A stretch of 64,000 nt of DNA from Micromonospora sp. NBC_00421 (lineage in GTDB: Bacteria; Actinomycetota; Actinomycetes; Mycobacteriales; Micromonosporaceae): NCBI RefSeq assembly GCF_036017915.1, contig NZ_CP107929.1, forward strand, positions 1,426,001 through 1,490,000, in the 5' to 3' direction. A model generated the notes under the pieces. That model was not told the origin of the DNA and did not search any database. It was given only the letters and a program-made list of their open reading frames with translations. The position numbers were made by a program, and so were the translations under genes. Positions within the stretch are counted from its first letter, which is position 1. Every line of letters starts with the position of its first letter. Shown here in pieces: positions 26,901-33,700 of the stretch.

Positions 26901-29900
26901 GTCGGGCGGGCGCCCCGGGCAAGGTGGTCTGGGTGTTCCCGGGCCAGGGCACCCAGTGGGCCGGGATGGGCCGGGAACTGCTGGCGTCCTCGCCGGTCTT
27001 CGCCGAGCGGATCGCCGAGTGCGCTGCCGCGTTGACGCCGTGGGTGGACTGGTCGCTGATCGACGTGCTGCGCGGCGAGGCCCCGCCCGACCTGCTGGAC
27101 CGGGTCGACGTGCTGCAACCGGCCAGTTTCGCCATGATGGTCGGCCTGGCCGCGGTGTGGCGGTCGGTCGGGCTGCGGCCGGATGCCGTGGTCGGGCACT
27201 CTCAAGGTGAGATCGCCGCCGCCTGTGTGGCAGGCGCGCTGTCGCTCCAGGACGCTGCCCGGGTGGTGGCGTTGCGCAGCCAGGCCATCGCCACGGCGCT
27301 GTCCGGGCGGGGCGGCATGGCGTCGGTCGCCCTGGGCGAGGACGAGACGGTCGCCCGGTTGACGCCCTGGGCCGACCTGGTCCAGGTCGCCGCGGTCAAC
27401 AGCCCCACCTCGGTGGTGATCGGCGGCGACGCCGGAGCCCTCGACGAGGCGCTCGCCGCGCTGGCGGCCGACGGGGTCCGGGTCCGGCGGGTGGCGGTCG
27501 ACTACGGCTCGCACACCGTCCAGGTCGAGCAGATCCGCGACCTGCTCGCCGAGACGCTGGCGGACGTGCGGGCGCAGGCCCCGACGGTGCCGTTCTACTC
27601 GACAGTGACCCGGGAGTGGATCCGCGACGCCGGGGTCGTCGACGGCGGGTACTGGTACCGCAACCTGCGCGGTCAGGTGCGCTTCGGCCCGGCCGTCGAG
27701 GATCTGCTCGGCCGGGACCACGGCGTGTTCGTGGAGATCAGCGCCCATCCGGTGCTGGTCCAGCCGATCAGCGAGATCGTGGACGACGCCGACGTGGTGG
27801 TGACCGGGTCGCTGCGGCGCGACGACGGCGGCCTGCGGCGGCTGCTGACCTCGATGGCCGAGGTGTACGTCCGGGGCGTGGCGGTGGACTGGACCGGGCT
27901 GCTGCCCCCGCCGCCCCGGCGGTTGGAGCTGCCGACCTACGCCTTCGACCACCGGCACTACTGGCTGCGCCAGCCCATCGGCGTCGCCACCGACGCGACG
28001 TCACTGGGACAGGCGACGACCGACCACCCGTTGCTGGGTGCGGTGGTCCAGCTGCCCACCTCGGACGGCCTGGTGTTCACCTCGCTGCTGTCGGTGCGCT
28101 CGCATCCGTGGCTGGCCGATCACGCGGTCGGCGGGGTGGTGATCCTGCCCGGCAGCGGGCTTGTGGAACTGGCCGTACGCGCCGGCGACGAGGCCGGTTG
28201 CCCGGTGCTCGACGAGTTGGTGGTCGAGACGCCGCTGGTCCTGCCCGAACAGGGCGGGATACGGGTGCAGGTGGCCCTGGGCGGGCCGGGCGCGAACGGC
28301 ACGCGGGGGGTGGAGGTGTACTCCCGCCGCGACGGCGGCACCGGCACCTGGACGCGGCACGCCGTCGGGGTGCTCTCCGCGACACCGGGCGGCAGCGGCA
28401 CCGAATACGACTTCACCGCGTGGCCACCGCCGGGCGCGGAACCGGTCGACGTCGGGGACTTCTATGCCGACCTGGCCGAGCGGGGTTACGGCTACGGCCC
28501 CGCGTTCCAGGGCCTGCGTGCGGTGTGGCGGCGCGGCGACGAGGTGTTCGCCGAGGTGGCCCTGCCCGAGGACCTGCGCCCCGAGGCGGGCCGGTACGGC
28601 GTCCACCCGGCGCTGCTGGACGCCGCCCTCCAGGCCGCCACGGCCGGTGCCACCGGAGAACAACCGGACGAGGCGGTGCTGGCCTTCGCGTGGAACGGAT
28701 TCGTCCTGCACGCCGCGGGTGCGACGGCGCTGCGGGTGCGGCTCGCGCCGAACGGGCCGCAGACCCTGGTCGTCGAGGCGGCCGACGGGACCGGTGGACC
28801 GGTGCTGACGATGGACTCGCTGGTGTCCCGCCCGGTGTCGGCGGCGCAACTGGGTGCCGCCGGGCACGACGCCCGGGACGCGATGTTCCGGGTGGACTGG
28901 AGCGAACTGCCCGGGACCTCCGCCGAGCCGGTGCCGTCGTGGACGCCGGTCTCCACCGCCGACGAGGTGACGGCACTGGCCCAGGGCGAGGAGCTGCCAC
29001 CGGTGGCGGTGTGCGACGCCGACGGCGGTGCCGGTCCGCTCGCGGTGACCTCCCGGGTGCTGGCGGTCGTGCAGGCGTGGTTGGCCGAGCCCCGGCTGGA
29101 GGAGGCGCGACTGGTCGTCCGTACCCGGGGTGCGGTACCCGCCGGTGGTGACCACCTGGTGACCGACCCGGCCGCCGCGGCGGTGTGGGGTCTGGTCCGG
29201 GCCGCCCAGGCCGAGAACCCGGACCGGATCGTCCTGCTGGACGCCGACCCCACCCCCGGGGCCGCTGCGGACCCGGTGCTGGTGGCCGGTGAACCACAGC
29301 TCGCCGTGCGGGCGGACCGGCTCTGCGTTCCCCGGCTCGCCCGGGTCGCCGACCCGCTCCGGGACGCCCCGGTCGCCTTCCGGTCGGACGGCACCGTCCT
29401 GGTCTCGGGTGTCGGCGCGTTGGGTGCGCTGGTGGCCCGGCACCTGGTGGCCCGGCACGGGGTACGTCGACTGGTGCTGGCCAGCCGGCGCGGCCCGGCC
29501 GCCGAGGAGACGGCCGAGCTGGTCGCCGAGCTGACCGCACAGGGCGTGGACGTGTCGGCGGTGGCCTGCGACGTGTCCGATCGGGACCAGGTCGCGGCGC
29601 TGCTGGCCGAACACCCGGTGACCGGCGTCGTGCACACGGCCGGGGTGTTCGACGACGGGCTGGTCGGCGGGTTGACCCCGGACCGGCTGGCCGGGGTGTT
29701 CGCGCCCAAGGTCGACGCGGTACGGCACCTCGACGAACTCACCCGGAGCCTGGACCTGGACGCGTTCGTCGTGTTCTCGTCGGTCGCGGGCGTGGTCGGC
29801 GGCGGCGGTCAGGGCAGTTACGCCGCGGCGAACGCGTTCCTGGACGCGGCGATGGCGCACCGGCGGGCGGCGGGCCATCCCGGGCTCTCGTTGGCCTGGG

Positions 29901-30673
29901 GCCTGTGGGAGCGCAGCGTCGGGATGGCTGCCCACCTCAGCATCGTCGACCACGCGCGGGCCAGCCGTGGCGGCGTGCTGGAGCTGAGCCGGGCCGAGGG
30001 CCTGGCCCTGTTCGACGCCGCGTTGCGGATGGACCAGGCGCTGCTGGTGCCGATCCGGCTGGACCCGCAGGCGATGCGGGCCGACGTCGCCGCCGGCGGC
30101 GCGGTGCCGTCGCTGCTGCGGGGCCTGGTACGCGCGGGCCGGCAACAGGCGCGGGCCGCGGCCGCGCCGGACGACTCGCTGGCCCGCCGGCTCGGCGGGC
30201 TTGCCCCGGCCGACCAGGAGGCGCTGCTGCTGGACGTGGTGCGCGGCCAGGTCGCGGCGGTGCTGGGGCACGCCGACCCGCAGGACGTCCGGGCGGACGT
30301 GGCCTTCAAGGACGTCGGGTTCGACTCGTTGACCTCGGTGGAGCTGCGCAACCGGCTGCGCGAGGCGACCGGCCTGAAACTGCCGCCCACGCTGGTCTTC
30401 GACTATCCGAACCCGGTGGCGCTCGCCCACCACCTGCGGACCCGGTTGCGCCCGGACGACACCGCGCCCGCAGCGGACGCGACGGTGGACGAGGCGCGGC
30501 TGCGGCAGGCCCTCGCGTCGGTCCCGCTGGCCCGGCTGCGGGCGGCAGGACTGGTCGACGCCCTGCTCGAACTGGCCGGCACGGACGAGCCGGACGACGG
30601 TGCCGCGCAGGAACGGGAGGTCGGCGACCTGGACGTCGACGACCTGGTGGAACTGGTGCTCGGCGGTGAGTAG
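14918..30673 (+). CDS. rifB: Ansamycin PKS, modules 4-6
   Basis: This 5251-residue modular synthase has three full KS-AT-DH-KR-ACP modules, all with methylmalonyl-type ATs. It is predicted to extend the naphthoquinone-bearing intermediate from the previous subunit. The start chosen is ATG 14918 (MSAPDEQIV), because GTGGAGG lies 7 bp upstream. An in-frame ATG at 14891 has no comparable ribosome site. The N-terminus (about residues 3-35) is a charged heptad-like helix typical of a KS-side docking domain, and the C-terminus ends in an acidic tail, VDDLVELVLGGE. The KRs of modules 5 and 6 have a shortened cofactor loop, and the module 5 DH motif is broken. Symbol by domain plan and position. Confidence 0.95.
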   Translation: MSAPDEQIVQALRASLKENARLQQENSALVAATAEPVAIVSMACRYAGGIRGPEDLWRVVTDGTDVYTGFPTDRGWDLEGLYHPDPDNPGTTYVREGAFLHDAGQFDAAFFGISPREALAMDPQQRQLLEVAWETFERAGIDPHSVRGSDVGVFAGIVHQDYAPDLSGFEGFLSLERALGTAGGVASGRVAYTLGLEGPAVTVDTMCSSSLVAVHLAAQALRRGECSMALAGGATVMATPGGFVGFARQRGLAFDGRCKSYAAGADGSSWAEGVGVLLLERLSVARERGHQVLAVIRGSAVNQDGASNGLTAPNGPSQQRVIRNALTSAGLRPTDVDTVEGHGTGTVLGDPIEAQALLATYGQGRDPRQPLWLGSVKSVIGHTQAASGVAGVIKAVLALRHGVLPATRHVDAPTPQVDWSAGAVELLTETRDWPRNGRPRRAGVSSFGASGTNAHLILEEAPQEAAPAPLPPTGVVPMVVSAQTTTSLATQAGRLASFLADTPAPLPQVAGTLVAGRATLGERAVVVAGSTEEAVAGFGALARGENAPGLVTGSGTPGPVVWVFPGQGTQWAGMGRDLLDSSPVFAARIADCAAALERWVDWSLVDVLRGDVDPAVLQRVDVLQPASFAVMLGLAAVWTSVGVQPDAVLGHSQGEIAAACVAGALSLDDAARVVALRSQAIAGTLSGRGGMASVSLSEEEATQRLARWADRVEVAAVNGPSSVVVAGDADALDEALDLLDDQGVRVRRIAVDYASHSRHVTDVRDALADALAGITALAPTVPFYSTVTGEWIQAAGVVDGGYWYRNLRHQVRFGPAVAELLAQGHGVFVEVSAHPVLVQPISEIVDRAGSEVVVTGSLRRDEGGLRRLLTSMAELYVRGVPVDWSVLLPDGAGQPPVALPTYAFDHQHYWLRMGDSATDAASLGLVGADHPLLGAVVPLPQSDGLVFTSRLSLRTHPWLAGHAIGGVVIIPGTVYVDLAVRAGDEFGFGVLEELVIEAPLVLPEQGGVRLQVAVGGPAETGLRPVSVYSLREDGTDTWTRHATGLLAATPTTPVTGFDFTAWPPPGVRQVDIDGFYADLVERGYAYGPAFQGLRAVWRRGDEVFAEVALPDDQREDAGRFGIHPALLDAALHTNAFANPDDDRRVLPFAWNRLVLHAAGASALRVRVAPCGPDALSFQAADDTGAAVVTMDSLVSLPVSADQLETAAQESRDSLFQVEWTELPPVAAAPVPSWTTVTGPADVAALTRGAAGAPTAVLHAVGDDDGPLALTTRVLAVVQAWLVADELADARLVVVTRGATPARDGLVGDPAGAAVWGLLRAAQAENPDRFVLLDADPAGPDLLLGPALASGEPQLAVRGTTLATPRLTHAANQDPGAPDVFRPDGTVLVTGGTGSLAAMLTRHLVSRHGVRRLVLASRRGPAADGVTELVAELTAQGADVSAVACDVSDRDQVAALLAEHPPTAVVHLAGVLDDGVIGALTAERLAGVFAPKVDAVRHLDELTRGTALDAFVVFSSAAALMGSAGQGNYAAANAFLDGVMANRRAAGLPGVALAWGLWEQSTGLTAHLSAVDQARMSRGGVLAMTPAEGTALFDVGLHADQALLVPIKLDLKAMRAQAATGGDVPHLLRGLVRVGRRVARASAGDSGGLVRRLAGLTPDEQETILVGIVQAEATGVLGFSGPELAQGTRTFNEIGFDSLTAVELRNRLSAATGVKLPATLVFDYPTPVALARHLRTELGDTVAGTATTVTVLADPDEPVAIVGMACRLPGGVTDPDELWRMLSEGREGMSPFPDDRGWDLAGLFDPDPERPGTSYTRQGGFLQGAGLFDAGFFGISPREALAMDPQQRLLLEASWEALERAGVDPTAVRGHDIGVFTGVSIHDYLESLSNMPAELEGFVTTATAGSVASGRVSYAFGFEGPALTVDTACSSSLVAMHLAAQALRQGECSMALAGGVAVMGSPIGVLGMSRQRGLAEDGRVKAFSATADGTVLSEGVAIVVLERLSVARERGHRVLAVIRGSAVNQDGASNGLTAPNGPSQQRVIRSALANAGLTPADVDAVEAHGTGTALGDPIEAQALLATYGRDRDPEQPLWLGSLKSNVGHTQAAAGVASVIKMVQALRHDVLPPTLHVTEPTGQVDWSAGAVELLTEARDWSRNGRPRRAGVSSFGISGTNAHLIIEEAPADEVRALPPEEPADGVVPLVVSARSAGSLAGQAGRLAAYVERAGEVPLTRVAGALLSSRALLGDRAVVVAGSAGEASASLAALARGETPAGVVTGSVRVPGKLVWVFPGQGTQWVGMGRELLDTSPVFAERIAECADALAPWIDWSLVDVLRGDTGPEVTNRVDVLQPASFAVMVGLAAVWASVGVVPDAVVGHSQGEIAAACVAGALSLQDAARVVALRSQAIAAELSGRGGMASVALSQQEAVARLTPWADRVEVAAVNGPTSVVIAGDAEALAEAVEALSGRRVAVDYASHTWHVEDIEDELAETLIGIDAQAPVLPFYSTVTGGWIRDAGVVDGDYWYRNLRHQVRFGPAVADLIDQGHRVFVEVSAHPVLVQPINDVVDGTEADVLVTGTLRRDDGGPRRLLTSMAELFVHGVPVDWQAMLPPVTGRVDLPTYAFDHQHYWLHPAVAADASSLGMASADHPMLGAVVRLPQSDGLVFTSRLSVRSHPWLAGHTAGDVAAVPGSGLVELAVRAGDEAGCPVLDELVIDTPLVVPAHGGIRVQVALSGPGRDDARTVDIYSLREDTADEVWTRHATGLLSQTPGTPEPFDFTAWPPPGARPVDIAPHDAGPAEEGSPYGEAVRAAWRRGGEVFAEVSLPEGQVAEAAGYGLHPGLLAAALHPGLLPTADGAGAPLRQPLDWHGLVLHAVGASTLRVRLVATDADTVALSAADDTGSLVLTVDSLGLRTPSGGTADAGTQPVNSLFRVEWTELPADGAVPTPAWTPVATADEVAALTDVPPAVVLDATGAGDPLTVTARVLQVVQAWLAGPGLEESRLVVVTRGAVPAGDGAVPDPAGAAVCGLVRAAQGENPDRIVLLDLDPALDGGVEPVLGAALASGEPQLAVRGTTLSVPRLARATRTADPATGFGPQSTVLVSGAGVLGALAARHLVARHGVRRLVLASRRGAAADGVAELVAELSGRDVDVTVVACDMSDRDQVAALLDQHPPTAVVHTAGVLDAGVIETVTPEKLARVFAPKVDAVRHLDELTRGLPLTAFVAYSSVSAVFMGAGSGSYAAANAFLDGLMAQRRSLGLPGSSLAWGLWEQTTGMAANTDELTRARMSRRGGLQLMTQAEGMALFDAALGAEQALLVPAKLDLRGVRADASTGGAVPHMLRGLVRAGRRQASSGAAGGGRGRLAERLAGLTPADQLSLLLDLVRGQVAAVLGHTGAGAVRADAAFKDAGFDSLTSVELRNRLREATGLKLPATLVFDHPSPQALARHLRDELGDGTPTVAVPTVAAADPEEPIAIVGMACRLPGGVAGPADLWRLVAERRDAVSGFPTDRGWDLEGLFDPDPERPGTSYTSRGGFLHEAGLFDAGFFGISPREALAMDPQQRLLLEASWEALEDTGVDATALKGADVGVFTGVFGQGYVAPGASVVTPELEGFAGTGGSSSVASGRVSYVFGFEGPAITIDTACSSSLVAIHLAAQALRQGECSMALAGGATVMANPGAFVEFSRQRGLAVDGRCKAFAAAADGTGWAEGVGVVVLERLSVARERGHQILAVLRGSAVNQDGASNGLTAPNGPSQQRVIRRALANAGLVPAEVDTVEAHGTGTALGDPIEAQALLATYGRDRDPGRPLWLGSLKSNIGHAQAAAGVAGVIKMVQALRHGVLPATLHVDAPTPEVDWSAGAVELLTEARDWPRNGHPRRAGVSAFGVSGTNAHLILEEAPPQDDTPTPAPATCPDVVPVLVSARSATALAAQAGRFAAYLDQAGEVPLADVAGALASGRAALTERAVVVAGSRAEATAGLTALAAGGNAPGVVTGRAGAPGKVVWVFPGQGTQWAGMGRELLASSPVFAERIAECAAALTPWVDWSLIDVLRGEAPPDLLDRVDVLQPASFAMMVGLAAVWRSVGLRPDAVVGHSQGEIAAACVAGALSLQDAARVVALRSQAIATALSGRGGMASVALGEDETVARLTPWADLVQVAAVNSPTSVVIGGDAGALDEALAALAADGVRVRRVAVDYGSHTVQVEQIRDLLAETLADVRAQAPTVPFYSTVTREWIRDAGVVDGGYWYRNLRGQVRFGPAVEDLLGRDHGVFVEISAHPVLVQPISEIVDDADVVVTGSLRRDDGGLRRLLTSMAEVYVRGVAVDWTGLLPPPPRRLELPTYAFDHRHYWLRQPIGVATDATSLGQATTDHPLLGAVVQLPTSDGLVFTSLLSVRSHPWLADHAVGGVVILPGSGLVELAVRAGDEAGCPVLDELVVETPLVLPEQGGIRVQVALGGPGANGTRGVEVYSRRDGGTGTWTRHAVGVLSATPGGSGTEYDFTAWPPPGAEPVDVGDFYADLAERGYGYGPAFQGLRAVWRRGDEVFAEVALPEDLRPEAGRYGVHPALLDAALQAATAGATGEQPDEAVLAFAWNGFVLHAAGATALRVRLAPNGPQTLVVEAADGTGGPVLTMDSLVSRPVSAAQLGAAGHDARDAMFRVDWSELPGTSAEPVPSWTPVSTADEVTALAQGEELPPVAVCDADGGAGPLAVTSRVLAVVQAWLAEPRLEEARLVVRTRGAVPAGGDHLVTDPAAAAVWGLVRAAQAENPDRIVLLDADPTPGAAADPVLVAGEPQLAVRADRLCVPRLARVADPLRDAPVAFRSDGTVLVSGVGALGALVARHLVARHGVRRLVLASRRGPAAEETAELVAELTAQGVDVSAVACDVSDRDQVAALLAEHPVTGVVHTAGVFDDGLVGGLTPDRLAGVFAPKVDAVRHLDELTRSLDLDAFVVFSSVAGVVGGGGQGSYAAANAFLDAAMAHRRAAGHPGLSLAWGLWERSVGMAAHLSIVDHARASRGGVLELSRAEGLALFDAALRMDQALLVPIRLDPQAMRADVAAGGAVPSLLRGLVRAGRQQARAAAAPDDSLARRLGGLAPADQEALLLDVVRGQVAAVLGHADPQDVRADVAFKDVGFDSLTSVELRNRLREATGLKLPPTLVFDYPNPVALAHHLRTRLRPDDTAPAADATVDEARLRQALASVPLARLRAAGLVDALLELAGTDEPDDGAAQEREVGDLDVDDLVELVLGGE
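15020..20140 (+). other. PKS module 4: KS-AT(mm)-DH-KR-ACP
   Basis: The KS is atypical: its active site reads DTMCSSS (Cys 15536-15538) and its second His motif reads KSVIGH. The AT has GHSQGE and YASH. The DH has an intact HAIGGVVIIP motif, GYAYGPAF and [12 protein letters not shown]. The KR has GGTGSLA, with Ala for the last Gly, plus LDD and NYAAANA. The ACP has GFDSL near 20002. Active DH and KR would give an alkene, which matches the C28-C29 double bond expected from module 4 in rifamycins. Confidence 0.82.
20183..25290 (+). other. PKS module 5: KS-AT(mm)-DH*-KR-ACP
   Basis: The KS Cys is at 20699-20701. The AT has GHSQGE and YASH, with a short deletion just before YASH compared with its siblings. 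The DH motif reads HTAGDVAAVP (Gly to Asp) and the GYxYGP block is lost, so it is predicted inactive. The KR has SGAGVLG, one residue shorter than GGTGxLG, LDA in place of LDD, and SYAAANA. The ACP has GFDSL near 25148. Expected product is a hydroxyl. Confidence 0.82.
24541..24680 (+). repeat. Near-identical KR tract, copy in module 5
   Basis: This matches 51371-51510 in the module 10 KR at all but 4 of 140 bases. It covers [15 protein letters not shown], the SYAAANA active-site block and the start of FLDGLMAQR. Several codons use G or T at the third position, unlike their neighbours. It fits gene conversion between KR domains. Confidence 0.75.
25331..30450 (+). other. PKS module 6: KS-AT(mm)-DH-KR-ACP
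   Basis: The KS Cys is at 25850-25852. The AT has GHSQGE, but the usual YASH is YGSH. The DH motifs look intact ([30 protein letters not shown]). The KR has the shortened loop SGVGALG, then FDD and SYAAANA. The ACP has GFDSL near 30320. In rifamycins this module leaves a hydroxyl, so an apparently intact DH would have to be silent. Confidence 0.8.
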
Positions 30674-30718
30674 CCCCGGGTGGTCCGGCAGCTGCTACGG
30701 AGGAAAGGTGGGCGTGCG

Positions 30719-33700
30719 GTGAGTGCGTCGTACGAGAAGGTCGTCGAGGCGTTGCGGCGGTCGGTGGCCGAGGCCGGCGAGTTGAAGAAGCGCAACCGCC
30801 AGCTGCTCGGCGCGTCCCGGGAGCCGATCGCGATCGTCGGGATGGCCTGTCGGCTGCCGGGCGGGGTGGCCGGGCCGGCAGACCTGTGGCGGCTGGTGTC
30901 CGAGGGCCGCGACGCGGTGTCGGGGTTCCCGGACGACCGTGGCTGGGACCTGGACAACCTGTTCGACCCCGACCCCGACCACGCGGGCACCTCGTACGTC
31001 AGCCGGGGCGGTTTCCTGCACGAGGCGGGGCTGTTCGACGCCGGGTTCTTCGGCATCTCACCGCGTGAGGCGCTGGCCATGGATCCGCAGCAGCGGTTGC
31101 TGTTGGAGGCCTCCTGGGAGGCCTTCGAGAACGCCGCCGTCGACCCGACCGCGCTGAAGGGCGCCGACGTCGGCGTCTTCGTCGGCACCGCCCCGCAGGG
31201 TTACGGGTCCGGTCCGATCGGGCCGGAGATGCAGAGCTTCGCGGGGACCGGGGTGGCGTCGAGCGTCGCCTCGGGCCGGGTGTCGTACGTGTTCGGTTTC
31301 GAGGGGCCGGCGGTGACCGTGGACACCGCCTGCTCGTCGTCGCTGGTGGCGATGCACCTGGCAGCGCAGGCGCTGCGGCAGGGCGAGTGCACGATGGCGC
31401 TGGCCGGCGGGGTGATGGTGATGTCCAGCCCCAACTCCTTCGTGGTGTTCTCCCGGCAGCGGGGGTTGGCGGCGGATGGGCGGTGTAAGGCGTTTGCGGA
31501 GGGTGCGGATGGGATGGGGTTGGCGGAGGGGGTGGGGGTGGTGGTGTTGGAGCGGTTGTCGGTGGCGCGGGAGCGTGGTCATCGGGTGTTGGCGGTGTTG
31601 CGGGGTAGTGCGGTGAATCAGGATGGTGCGTCGAACGGGTTGACGGCGCCGAATGGTCCGTCGCAGCAGCGGGTGATCCGGGCGGCGTTGGCGAATGCCG
31701 GGCTGTCACCGTCCGAGGTGGACCTGGTCGAGGGCCACGGCACCGGGACGTCCCTCGGCGATCCGATCGAGGCGCAGGCGTTGCTTGCCACCTACGGCCA
31801 GGACCGGGAGCCCGGGAGGCCGTTGTGGTTGGGGTCGTTGAAGTCGAACGTGGGTCACGCCCAGGCCGCCGCCGGGGTGGCCAGCGTGATCAAGGTGGTA
31901 CAGGCGCTGCGGCACGGGGTGCTGCCGCCCACCCTGCACGTCGACGCCCCCAGCACCGGGGTGGACTGGTCCGAGGGCGCGGTGGAGCTGCTGACCGGGG
32001 CCCGTCCGTGGCCCCGCGACGGGCATCCGCGTCGCGCCGGTGTGTCGTCGTTCGGGGTCAGCGGGACCAACGCGCACCTGATCATCGAGGAGGCACCCGA
32101 GGAGGTGCCCGCCACTGACGGGGTGCCGGCCGACGGGGTGCCGGCCGACGGGGTGGTGCCGCTGGTGGTGACGGCGCGCAGCGCGGCGGCGTTGGCCGGG
32201 CAGGCGGAGCGGCTGGCCGGGTTCCTCGCGACGACCCGGTCGCCGCTCACCGGGGTGGCCGCCACGTTGGCCGCCGGCCGGGCCGTGCTTGACGACCGCG
32301 CCGTCGTGGTGGCCGGTTCGACCGAGGAGGCACTGACCAGGCTCGGCGCCCTCGCCCGGGGGGAGGACACCGCCGGGGTGGTGACCGGCAGCGCCCGCGC
32401 GCCAGGGAAGCTGGTGTGGGTGTTCCCGGGCCAGGGTTCGCAGTGGGTCGGGATGGGCCGCGAGTTGCTGGACTCCTCACCGGTGTTCGCCGCCCGGATC
32501 GCCGACTGCGCCACCGCCCTGGCCCCGTGGATCGACTGGTCGCTGGAGCAGGTGCTGCGTGGCGAGGCCGATCCCGAGCTGACCGACCGGGTCGACGTGC
32601 TCCAGCCGGCCAGCTTCGCCCTGATGGTCGGCCTGGCCGCGGTCTGGACGTCGGCCGGCGTACGGCCCGACGCCGTGCTGGGCCACTCGCAGGGTGAGAT
32701 CGCGGCGGCCTGCGTGGCGGGGGCGCTGTCGCTCGACGACGCCGCCCGGGTGGTGGCGCTGCGCAGCCGGGCCATCGCCTCGACGCTGTCGGGAAAGGGC
32801 GGCATGGCGACCGTGGCGCTCGGCGAGGACGACGCCGTCGCCCGGCTGGCGCCGTGGGCCGACCGGGTCGAGGTGGCGGCGGTGAACGGCCCGACGTCGG
32901 TGGTGGTCGCCGGGGACGCCGAGGCCCTGGACGAGGCGCTGGCGTCGCTGGCGGGCCAGGACGTCGGGGTACGGCGGGTGGCGGTGGACTACGCGTCGCA
33001 CTCGCGGCACGTGGCGGACCTCCGGGAAACGCTTGCCGAAGCGCTGGCCGGGATCACGGCGCAGGCGCCGGCGGTGCCCTTCTACTCGACCGTGACGGGT
33101 GAATGGATCACCGACGCCGGGGTGCTGGACGGGAACTACTGGTACCGGAACCTGCGCCACCAGGTCCGGTTCGCCCCGGCGGTGGCCGAGCTGCTCGACC
33201 GGCGGTTCCGGATCTTCCTGGAGGTCAGCGCGCACCCGGTGCTGGTCCAGCCGGTCAACGAGATCGTGGACGACGCCGACGTGCTGGTCACCGGCTCGCT
33301 GCGCCGCGACGACGGCGGTCCGCGCCGGATGCTCGTCTCGCTTGCCGAGCTGTTCGTCCGGGGCGTACCTGTGGACTGGACCCCGTGGCTGCCGGCCTCG
33401 GCGTCGGCCCGGGCGGAGCTGCCGACCTATGCCTTCGACCACCGGCACTACTGGCTCCGGTCGGCCGACACGGCGACCGACGCGACGGCGCTCGGCCAGT
33501 CCGCGCCGGATCACCCGCTGTTGAGCGCGGTGGTGCGGTTGCCCCAGTCCGACGGGGTGGTCTTCACGTCGCAGCTCTCGGTGCGGTCGCATCCGTGGCT
33601 GGGCGACCACGCGATAGGTGGCGTGGTGCTCTTCCCCGGCACCGGCCTGGTGGAGTTGGCCCTGCGGGCCGGCGACGAGGTGGGCTGCCCGGTGCTCGAC

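Noticed and set aside
18194..27958. Very long open frame on the minus strand (over 3000 codons) across the modules 4-6 gene
   Set aside because: It is a shadow of the GC-rich PKS gene on the other strand. Its product is low-complexity His/Arg/Gln/Gly sequence without domains. The same applies to minus-strand frames at 12857-18040, 28001-30433, 32477-36253 and 49857-52088.
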